A stretch of DNA of 24,144 nucleotides. Origin: RGIG464 sp045643185. GTDB taxonomy: Bacteria > Myxococcota_A > Bradymonadia > UBA4248. Made by a program: the position numbers and the translations under genes. The notes under the pieces were generated by a model that did no database searches, was not told the DNA's origin, and saw only the letters and a list, made by a program, of their open reading frames with translations. Of the stretch, positions 15,753 to 22,151 are shown piece after piece. The DNA lies in assembly GCA_045643185.1 (NCBI GenBank), contig JAZUKH010000084.1, forward strand, positions 1 to 24,144. The letters run 5' to 3'. Positions within the stretch are counted from its first letter, which is position 1, and the number at the start of each line of letters is the position of its first letter.

Positions 15753-17141
15753 ATGCGAATTCTTTACGTAGGAAGTGATTTCTGTTCGATCAAAACCCTG
15801 ACATCAGTGTTGCCGAAACACATTTATGGCGAGGGCGCGAACATTGACATTATCGTGCCGCGTTTTGCGGGAATTCATGAAGGCGAAAGCCCCCTGGCGC
15901 TTCGTCTGATCGATGCGAACTGCCAGATCGACGGTCGCAATGAACACATCCGCATCTACGAAGGTCGTCGCGACGCGCACATCCGTACGTTTTATCTTGA
16001 TTCTGAAGCACTTCACGTTCGTCCATGCGTCTGCAATAACGACGGTATCATTTCGTCGGCCGTATTCGCCCACGGCGTCTGCCAGTTCATCGAAAAGATT
16101 GCCTCCCGTTACGACATCGTGCACTGCGACGGCATCGGCACGGCGCTCGTGCCCGTCATGATGCGCACCGCCTATGCCTACATCGAAAAGATTGCTTCCG
16201 CCAAAATCGTTCAGTCACTCGCAGGCATCAATAACAAAGCCCTCATCGACATGAGCTACGTCAACCGACTGGGTCTGCCCGCACATCTCGCTTCCAGCGA
16301 AGGCATGGAATTCTACGGAAAGATCAGCCTCCTCAAAGGCGCTTATCTCTTCGCTGACAAGCTCGTGTTCGCCAACGATGACGTCGAAAAACTCATCGAA
16401 AACAACCGCGGCAAAGACATCGGCATGGAAGGCGTCCTCTTCAGCTGCGCCGACAAACTCGCCCACGTTACGGTCGGCATCGACAAAAAAGCGCTCAAAG
16501 CCATCGACCTTGCCTCCAAACCGCAACTCAAATCCGCGTTCTGCAAAGCTCACCGTCTTGCCGACGATCCCCGTCGTCCGCTCATCGCCTTCATCGGCGA
16601 ACTCAACGACAGATCCGGTCTCGACATGGTCAATGACATCCTGGATGACATCATGGATCGAAAAGTTGAACTCGTCATTTGCGGCGACGGCAACGAAAAT
16701 TACATGAACGCCGTCAAAGACTGGACCAACGAATTCCGTGGCTCCGTCTGCTATATCAGCAAACGCCCGCAGTGCGCCGACGTCCGTGAGATTCTCGCCG
16801 CCGCTGACCTCTGCTTCGTCATCCCACAGCGCGAAACCATCGATACACTCGCTCTCAAAGCTCGCCTCTTCGGCTGCGTCCCCGTCGCCTACGCGTCCTG
16901 TGTCTCCAAAACAGCCATCGATCCCGTCACCAATATCAAAAAAATTGAGACGAATCAGAATGGCTTCCTGTTTGATCAGTACAACGCTGACGACTGCTTC
17001 GAAGTAACGATGGATGCTCTCGACCTCTTCACTTGCAAAGATGCCTTCAAACAGCTCCAAAAACAGACTGCCGATAACGTGGCCTGTCTCTGCTCGACGG
17101 CAAAACAATTGATCGAGATCTACAACGCCCTCATCGGATAA
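15753..17141 (+). CDS. Glycogen/starch synthase-like (GT5) protein with degenerate donor site
   Basis: A protein of about 462 residues with two Rossmann-like halves in the order of GT5 glycogen synthases. Recognisable segments are the N-terminus MRILYVGSDF, IVPRFAGI, HCDGIGTALVP (for the usual HDWQTALLP), SSEGMEFYGKISLLKGAYLF, the turn LAHVTVGIDKKA, RPLIAFIGELNDRSGLDMV, and VPVAYAS. The family transfers glucose from ADP- or UDP-glucose to a glucan. Here the KxGGLGDV loop is collapsed to KTLTSVLP, apparently a five-residue deletion, and the C-terminal EPCGL motif reads ETIDTL. Catalysis as a standard synthase is therefore doubtful. ATG 15753 fits the family N-terminus; ATG 15741 is possible. 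No other glycogen genes are nearby. Confidence 0.75.
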   Translation: MRILYVGSDFCSIKTLTSVLPKHIYGEGANIDIIVPRFAGIHEGESPLALRLIDANCQIDGRNEHIRIYEGRRDAHIRTFYLDSEALHVRPCVCNNDGIISSAVFAHGVCQFIEKIASRYDIVHCDGIGTALVPVMMRTAYAYIEKIASAKIVQSLAGINNKALIDMSYVNRLGLPAHLASSEGMEFYGKISLLKGAYLFADKLVFANDDVEKLIENNRGKDIGMEGVLFSCADKLAHVTVGIDKKALKAIDLASKPQLKSAFCKAHRLADDPRRPLIAFIGELNDRSGLDMVNDILDDIMDRKVELVICGDGNENYMNAVKDWTNEFRGSVCYISKRPQCADVREILAAADLCFVIPQRETIDTLALKARLFGCVPVAYASCVSKTAIDPVTNIKKIETNQNGFLFDQYNADDCFEVTMDALDLFTCKDAFKQLQKQTADNVACLCSTAKQLIEIYNALIG

Positions 17142-17167
17142 ACGATTCATCGTCCATTTAGCCTGGA

Positions 17168-17238
17168 AGGGGGAAGTCTCCCCCTACGCGGCTATTTTCT
17201 TCGAAAATACGCCGCTACCCCTTCGCCTGGCAGGGCCT
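17168..17238 (-). repeat. Dispersed palindromic repeat, copy C
   Basis: Full copy, 71 bp, in the opposite orientation to copies B and D. From the left it shows the arm hairpin AGGGGGA-AGTC-TCCCCCT, the GCGGC clamp (17188-17192), a 7-bp core stem TATTTTC / GAAAATA around loop TTC, the GCCGC clamp (17211-17215), then the arm TACCCCTTCGCCTGGCAGGG. It starts 26 bases after the GT5-like stop codon and is the shortest core of the three full copies. Confidence 0.88.
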
Positions 17239-17317
17239 ATCACAAAGTCTTATAGATAACAAAATAGTTCGTCTTTTCTTAACCCCGTTACGTCACCTTT
17301 CGGTTCAGGAGGCTCAA

Positions 17318-18511
17318 ATGCAGAGAACACCACAGATGGAGTCAATCGTCCGCACGATTCAGGCATTCAAATTAGAACTTGATACCAAACTACTGGAACT
17401 GGAAGGGACGGATCGTCAGTCAGTATCTGCCGAAACCTTCGCTAATCAGGTAACTGGTTTGCAGACAATGCGCAGACTCCCGGGTGTTCCGGAGCCGATG
17501 GGCTTCGAAGGCATGTATAAATGTCCCTCCGACGAGGATGCCAAAGAACTTCGTGAATACCTCGACGGCGTTTTCGGCATTCATGACGAAGAATCCCTCG
17601 GCATCCAAGCTCACGAATTCTTCCACATCCAGCATGAATACGCGGACTTCCTCGCCGATTGGAACGAAACACCGAACTTCGATATCAAGGAACTCGACGC
17701 GCAATCTCTTGCGATGTATCAAACATCACGTGATTTCGCCGAATATTTCCGTGATCTTGTCGGCATGCAGGGCTTCCTCGCCTGGGATATCGGCGAACGC
17801 GCTATGCTCATTCGTGCCGCTTATGCCTGCGGCGTGATCTCCGAAGATTACGCCATTCAGTGCTTGAACGCCGAAATCGAACTCGCCTTCACGAACTTCC
17901 AGAACTGGGCCGAATTCGCCATCAGTCTCGCCTGCGGATGTGTCTATTATATGTTCGCTTCAACTGGACGCACCGAAGATGATGGGTTGGAAGATTTCCT
18001 CAAAATTAACCTCAACATCATTCGAAAACTCTTCGACGACCATACCTGGACGCTCTCCAGCTGGTTCTATGTCGAAAGGAAAAAACTCGCGATCAATCCG
18101 GAACAGGTCGAACAACTCCTTGATGAAGAAATGTCAGACCTCACCTGCATCTGCTCCGACAGAATTCTGTGCGATGGCTACCGCGTCGCCGTCATGGCGC
18201 GTGACAAAGCACTCAATCCCCAAGACTCAGGATGGCGCTTCTTTGCCGGCGATGAAACGCAGGAATACATCGATGCTGGCAACAACTTCGGTGTTGTCCC
18301 GCTCAACCTCGTCTGCAACTACTCAAAAGACATCATCCCGCTTCTCGATGCCGCGCCTGGAAACATGTTCGCTCGAGATAACACCGATGTCTTCCGTCCA
18401 CATAATCGAATTGACGAACAGGGAAATTATCATCCCCTCAATGAAGAGGATGCCAAAATAAACGGTGTTTCCACAAAAGACACTGATTCGGATCCAAAAA
18501 TCCTTGGCTAA
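17318..18511 (+). CDS. DUF1266 and Imm33 (DUF2185) domain fusion protein
   Basis: A 397-residue cytoplasmic protein without signal or membrane segment. The middle (about 90-225) has the DUF1266 pattern: WDIGERAMLIRAAYACGVIS, then a helix and FTNFQNWAEFAISLACGCVY. The C-terminal part (about 275-365) matches the Imm33/DUF2185 family: ICSDRILCDGYRVAVMARD, then DSGWRFFAGDE, YIDAGNNFGVVPLNLVCNY and IIPLLDAAPG. Imm33 proteins are predicted immunity proteins of polymorphic toxin systems, and DUF1266 is also frequent in such loci; neither has a settled biochemical role here. No toxin gene is adjacent. The start has a perfect AGGAGG five bases upstream (17307-17312), the best ribosome-binding site in the window. 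It is followed by a strong terminator. Confidence 0.82.
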   Translation: MQRTPQMESIVRTIQAFKLELDTKLLELEGTDRQSVSAETFANQVTGLQTMRRLPGVPEPMGFEGMYKCPSDEDAKELREYLDGVFGIHDEESLGIQAHEFFHIQHEYADFLADWNETPNFDIKELDAQSLAMYQTSRDFAEYFRDLVGMQGFLAWDIGERAMLIRAAYACGVISEDYAIQCLNAEIELAFTNFQNWAEFAISLACGCVYYMFASTGRTEDDGLEDFLKINLNIIRKLFDDHTWTLSSWFYVERKKLAINPEQVEQLLDEEMSDLTCICSDRILCDGYRVAVMARDKALNPQDSGWRFFAGDETQEYIDAGNNFGVVPLNLVCNYSKDIIPLLDAAPGNMFARDNTDVFRPHNRIDEQGNYHPLNEEDAKINGVSTKDTDSDPKILG

Positions 18512-18514
18512 TCT

Positions 18515-18542
18515 TTGATTTTTCTCAACATATTGCTATGAA
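18515..18542 (+). promoter_or_regulatory. Possible promoter for the first Cys-rich lipoprotein
   Basis: TTGATT (18515-18520), 16 bases, then TATGAA (18537-18542), each matching consensus at 4 of 6. If used, the transcript would carry the hairpin at 18558-18596 in its leader. There is no room for a promoter between that hairpin and the lipoprotein start. Confidence 0.3.
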
Positions 18543-18557
18543 CGCATAAAATCACAC

Positions 18558-18596
18558 GGGGAAAAGCTGGTTACAGCTTTTCCCCCTTTTGTTTTT
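18558..18596 (+). terminator. Strong intrinsic terminator after the DUF1266-Imm33 gene
   Basis: A perfect 12-bp stem, GGGGAAAAGCTG with CAGCTTTTCCCC, has loop GTTA and is followed by CTTTTGTTTTT. It ends the DUF1266-Imm33 transcript. It also lies only 17 bases before the next start codon, so it may act as an attenuator for the lipoprotein gene. Confidence 0.88.
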
Positions 18597-18613
18597 AACA
18601 TGGAGTCTTTTGT

Positions 18614-19810
18614 ATGAAAAAACTAACCGTCTTACTTTCTTGCCTCGCGCTCTTGGGATTCACCAGTTGTAGCGACAATTCAGATGACGACAACAAAGAA
18701 TCGGGCAATACCTCCCAGACCACGACCGATTCCGATAAGAGTGAAAACCAATGTACGGGCAACGATGGTCGGTGTTTTGGCGCCCAACCCCAGAAGTGCG
18801 AAAACGGCCACTGGGTCAATGCCAAAGCCTGCGATTCTGGTTATTCGTGCAAAAACAAAGGCGAATGTATCAAAGACCAGGGTACGTCTGGTGACAACAC
18901 ACAAACTGGCGACGGTAAATCAACGGACAACAAGGAGCAGATCACCTGTGCCAAAGACGAACAAGCCAAGTGTGTAACGGTTGACGGCAAAGAGTGGGCT
19001 GTCATCTGCCACGACGGCGATGTCTACTCTAAAAACAATTGCACGGCCAATGGCGCATTATGCTACGAAGATGATTTTCCATACGAAGGCGAAAAAGGCA
19101 CCTACCACGACGCGTGGTGCGATCTCGAAGAATGCACCAGCAATACCCAGTGTGCCAAGGTTGACCCCGAATTTCCTATCTGTGACACAGAATACGGCCT
19201 TTGCGTCGAATGCCTCACCAACAACGACTGCGCAAGCTCCGACTACGGCCCCATTTGTGATACCATGGAAGGTTATTGCGTCGAATGCCTCACCAACAAC
19301 GACTGCGCAAACTCCGAGTACGGCCCCATTTGTGATGAAGAGGAAGGCATGTGCATCGAATGCCTTAAAGATACTGACTGTGATGACGGCTATAAGTGCT
19401 CCGTCGACCAAGAAGACAGCTCAAACAACGAATGTGTCAAAGATTCTTCAGGCAAAACGGACCCTGCCCAAGACGAGGAACAGGACAAAGACCAGAATCA
19501 AGACAAAGACCAGGATCAGGACAAAACCAACCCGTGTTCGGATAAAGAAGACGGTGAATATTGTCTGACGATCGATGGCCAGTCATGGGCTGCCGTTTGT
19601 AAAGACGAAACGCTCGTGCCCTACGAGATCGATGACATGTTCGGAACCGGAATCGGTTATGGCTCAATCAACTGCACGGCCAGTGGTTCCGTCTGCCTCG
19701 AAGCGGATGGCAACAAGTCCATGACCTGTGGCTGCACAAAAGACGACGACTGCTCACTTTCACACAAGTGCAACACCGAAGTTGGTCAGTGCAACGAAGT
19801 GGTTGGCTAA
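18614..19810 (+). CDS. Cys-rich secreted lipoprotein, paralog 1
   Basis: A 398-residue predicted lipoprotein with the lipid-attachment cysteine at residue 19 (GFTSC). An acidic Ser/Thr/Asp linker follows, then a series of short disulfide-type modules. One module, with core C-x-T-x-D/N-G-x-x-W-A-x-x-C, occurs twice (CVTVDGKEWAVIC and CLTIDGQSWAAVC). Another, CxxCLTNNDC-x-SxYGPICD, occurs in two near-identical tandem copies and a diverged third. An Asp/Lys/Gln linker with an 18-base coding repeat (from 19484) separates the halves. The start has GGAG 8 bases upstream. It is likely surface-exposed; function is unknown. The gene at 20028 is a shorter paralog. Confidence 0.85.
   Translation: MKKLTVLLSCLALLGFTSCSDNSDDDNKESGNTSQTTTDSDKSENQCTGNDGRCFGAQPQKCENGHWVNAKACDSGYSCKNKGECIKDQGTSGDNTQTGDGKSTDNKEQITCAKDEQAKCVTVDGKEWAVICHDGDVYSKNNCTANGALCYEDDFPYEGEKGTYHDAWCDLEECTSNTQCAKVDPEFPICDTEYGLCVECLTNNDCASSDYGPICDTMEGYCVECLTNNDCANSEYGPICDEEEGMCIECLKDTDCDDGYKCSVDQEDSSNNECVKDSSGKTDPAQDEEQDKDQNQDKDQDQDKTNPCSDKEDGEYCLTIDGQSWAAVCKDETLVPYEIDDMFGTGIGYGSINCTASGSVCLEADGNKSMTCGCTKDDDCSLSHKCNTEVGQCNEVVG
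19202..19351 (+). repeat. Two-copy 75-bp tandem repeat inside the lipoprotein gene
   Basis: Two consecutive 75-base units start at 19202 and 19277, nearly identical over their first 60 bases, each beginning TGCGTCGAATGCCTCACC. A diverged third unit begins at 19352. Each encodes one 25-residue cysteine module, and the near-identity in DNA indicates recent duplication in frame. Confidence 0.88.
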
Positions 19811-19820
19811 AAAACTGAGT

Positions 19821-19934
19821 GCAGGGCCCCGCCAGGCGAAGGGGTAGCGGCGTATTTCGTATTTCTGTCGAGACGCGTGGTCCACACGTCTCGACAGAAA
19901 TACGAAATAGCCGCGTAGGGGGAGACTTCCCCCT
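19821..19934 (+). repeat. Dispersed palindromic repeat, copy D
   Basis: The longest copy, 114 bp, starting 10 bases after the first lipoprotein's stop. The arm GCAGGGCCCCGCCAGGCGAA and the GCGGC / GCCGC clamp (19847-19851 and 19910-19914) are as in the others. The core is a perfect 23-bp stem (19853-19875 with 19887-19909) sharing only its outer TATTT bases with copies B and C. The 11-base centre folds further (GTGG / CCAC). The right arm hairpin AGGGGGA-GACT-TCCCCCT is intact. Confidence 0.9.
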
Positions 19935-19973
19935 ACCCCAAAAACTTATCAGCGACAAATTCATTCAACCATT

Positions 19974-20013
19974 CCCCCGTTTTCAAATGGCGAAAACGGG
20001 GGTTCTTGTCTTT
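19974..20013 (+). terminator. Terminator-like hairpin before the second Cys-rich lipoprotein
   Basis: A perfect 11-bp stem, CCCCCGTTTTC with GAAAACGGGGG, with a 7-base loop and then TTCTTGTCTTT. It ends 14 bases before the ATG at 20028. It could terminate transcripts from the first lipoprotein or act as a leader attenuator for the second. Confidence 0.7.
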
Positions 20014-20027
20014 ACAAAACCATGACT

Positions 20028-20891
20028 ATGAAAAAACTCACCCTCATCCTTTGTTTAGGACTGGCCTTGAACCTGATGGCCTGCTCTGACGACGATAACG
20101 ACAAAAACGAGAAAACAGGGACGACGACTGGGGATTCGACGCAAACTGACGACCAGAAATCCACCAACGACTCGCAGCAACAAACGAATCCTAACCAAAA
20201 CGACCCTCAACAAAAAGCTGGCGATGATCAAACGACGCCGGAAAAGCAGCCGGAATGCACCAACAACGCGCGTGAATGCAAAGATGGCATTCCGCGCCTT
20301 TGCAATAACGGCCACTGGCAAGCCCTGTCGGCTTGTGAAAGCAATGAGACGTGTGAAAACGGCGAGTGCAAAAAGAAAGCCGAGGAGCAACCGAGCGGTC
20401 CCAAGTCGACGCAGTCAGACCTGGATTGCACAGGCAAGGCTGACAATGGCTTTTGTACGACGGTGAACGGCGAAACCTGGGCATATTACTGCACGGGCGG
20501 AGAAGTCCTCGTTGTTGAAGAAGACTGGCAGGGCAACTGCACGCAAAAAGGCATGGAATGTATCTTCCAGGCAGGCGATGAAGAGGTCATGTCCCTTGCC
20601 TGGTGCGGCTGCAGCAAGGACAGCGATTGCCCGAGCGACTTCCCGTATTGCGATAAACAAGAGCAGCAGTGCATTCAATGTAAATCGAACAATGACTGCA
20701 AGGGTGACACGCCCTATTGCGATACAGACTACTATTTTCAGTGCGTTGCCTGCACCGAAAACAAACATTGTTCAGGCAGCACGCCGGCCTGCCATCCCTA
20801 TTTGCTTGAATGCGTCGAGTGCATGGAAGACAACGACTGCAAGGATGGCAAGACCTGTGACGTGACTTTTACTGGCGCGAAATGTATTTAG
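20028..20891 (+). CDS. Cys-rich secreted lipoprotein, paralog 2
   Basis: A 287-residue predicted lipoprotein. The signal peptide MKKLTLILCLGLALNLMAC places the lipidated cysteine at residue 19, exactly as in the paralog at 18614, which is why I prefer ATG 20028 to ATG 20022. After a Gln/Asn/Asp-rich linker come an opening C-rich module (PRLCNNGHWQALSACES), one WA module (CTTVNGETWAYYC), and a chain of CxxCxxNxDC modules (CIQCKSNNDC, CVACTENKHC, CVECMEDNDC). All even-spaced cysteines suggest disulfides outside the cytoplasm. Function is unknown. Its 3' end overlaps the end of dapF, on the other strand, by 23 bases. Confidence 0.85.
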   Translation: MKKLTLILCLGLALNLMACSDDDNDKNEKTGTTTGDSTQTDDQKSTNDSQQQTNPNQNDPQQKAGDDQTTPEKQPECTNNARECKDGIPRLCNNGHWQALSACESNETCENGECKKKAEEQPSGPKSTQSDLDCTGKADNGFCTTVNGETWAYYCTGGEVLVVEEDWQGNCTQKGMECIFQAGDEEVMSLAWCGCSKDSDCPSDFPYCDKQEQQCIQCKSNNDCKGDTPYCDTDYYFQCVACTENKHCSGSTPACHPYLLECVECMEDNDCKDGKTCDVTFTGAKCI

Positions 20892-21915
20892 GTTTGCTCG
20901 CCAAATCCACGGAACCCTCGAAAACACGGGCTGCGGAACCGCAAAGCCGATAACCGCGCCCTGTTTTTTCGGGAGCTTCGATGAGAAGCTTCGTTTCGGA
21001 TTCGGGCAAGATATACATCATGTCGCTTGACGTGATGAATTTGCTGAAAATGGCGCCCGTAGCCGTCGCCCCCGTGCCGCACGCTTTCGTGATGCCGCAG
21101 CCGCGTTCATACACGGACATCGCGACGTGCTTATCGCCGCAGAAGCACGCGAATTCGACGTTCGTGCCATTCGGAAAACGCGGTGATGTGCTGATTTCTT
21201 CGCCGTAGTACGCGGCGAGGGCGTGCAGGTCATGCAGTTTGCGCGTCATGAAGTTTGTTTTGCGCGTCGGGACATTTTTGGGAATGTCCTGCTGACAAGT
21301 TTCACGCGCAACCGGGTCAAACCAATTGCCAAACGGAATGACGAAGTGCGGGTTGCCGACATCGACGTTCCAACCGAACAACTCGGTGCCGTCGTGCAAC
21401 TGGATCGTCATTTTGTCGCCGATGACGAGTTTGGCCATATCGACGTCGATGCGAATTGGCGCAAACGCGTCGCCATCCCCTTCACTGGGTTCGCGCAACA
21501 CGACGTGCTGAATGCCGGGAATGGTATCGATGTTCCAAACACTGAACACGCGATGACCATCGCTTTCAGCTTCGACATATTTTTCGATAGACGTCTCAGT
21601 CTGGCATTTAACGGCTTCGGTCATGATGTCGTGCAAATAGCGTGCGACACAACGAATGCCGTTGCCGCACATTTCGGCGATCGTCCCGTCCGCGTTGATG
21701 ATGTCGAGGTGTGCATGACAATCGTTGCTATCGCAAAGCGCGACGAGCAATAACCCATCGGCGCCGATGCCGAAGTGGCGATCGCATAACCACATCGCGT
21801 GTTCTTTGAAACAATTCAGAACTTCCTGATACCTGCCTACTCGCCACGATTGTGTCACATTTAGAATGATGAAATCGTTGCCAGCAGCCTGATACTTCCA
21901 AAAATTCACGATCAT
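20869..21915 (-). CDS. dapF: Diaminopimelate epimerase
   Basis: A 348-residue cytoplasmic enzyme that converts LL- to meso-diaminopimelate for lysine and peptidoglycan synthesis. Both catalytic cysteines are present in their motifs: NADGTIAEMCGNGIRC (Cys83) and ERGCGITKACGTGATA (Cys279). The N-terminal KYQAAGNDFI and RHFGIGADGLL segments are also typical. It is about 70 residues longer than the usual 275, with extra sequence in the middle (about 100-145 and 205-245). The start at 21915 is set by GAGGAG 8 bases upstream; an open frame runs further up but has no such site. It has no other lysine gene beside it and is separated from glnS by a terminator. Confidence 0.95.
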   Translation of the reverse strand: MIVNFWKYQAAGNDFIILNVTQSWRVGRYQEVLNCFKEHAMWLCDRHFGIGADGLLLVALCDSNDCHAHLDIINADGTIAEMCGNGIRCVARYLHDIMTEAVKCQTETSIEKYVEAESDGHRVFSVWNIDTIPGIQHVVLREPSEGDGDAFAPIRIDVDMAKLVIGDKMTIQLHDGTELFGWNVDVGNPHFVIPFGNWFDPVARETCQQDIPKNVPTRKTNFMTRKLHDLHALAAYYGEEISTSPRFPNGTNVEFACFCGDKHVAMSVYERGCGITKACGTGATATGAIFSKFITSSDMMYILPESETKLLIEAPEKTGRGYRLCGSAARVFEGSVDLASKPKYISRQ

Positions 21916-22045
21916 ATTTCTTCTCCTCACCAAAAAACTGTCATGCAGGAAAAAAGAGACAAAACGATTCGAGCGACTTGCCCGTGAAATGCACGTTGTT
22001 AAATGGGTAGCAAATATTTTTGCACACCGTTTTGAAATCTCAAAC

Positions 22046-22079
22046 AAAAAAAGCACGTTGTTAAAAACGTGCTTTTTTT
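22046..22079 (-). terminator. Intrinsic terminator after glnS
   Basis: On the minus strand, seven A residues, a GC-containing stem AGCACGTT / AACGTGCT and seven T residues form a 14-bp perfect hairpin with loop TTTAAC, about 75 bases past the glnS stop. The A/T tracts make it potentially bidirectional. A 13-base copy of its 5' arm (GCACGTTGTTAAA) recurs at 21991-22003. Confidence 0.85.
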
Positions 22080-22151
22080 ATGAGTTAATCACGCAGCCCA
22101 AGAAGGTCTCACGGAGCCGCAAGGCCGGGGTAATGCCCGACCCTACGCGTT

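Noticed and set aside
16215..17150. 311-codon open frame antisense to the GT5-like gene
   Set aside because: The sense frame matches the GT5 framework throughout; the antisense product is low-complexity and unrecognisable, as expected from the codon bias.
17228..17256. Promoter formed by TGGCAG in repeat copy C and TATAGA downstream, with 17-base spacing
   Set aside because: The -35 matches consensus at only 2 of 6 positions, so the claim that the repeat supplies a promoter is unsupported.
21223..21753. 176-codon plus-strand open frame within dapF
   Set aside because: It is antisense to dapF, whose catalytic motifs fix the coding strand.
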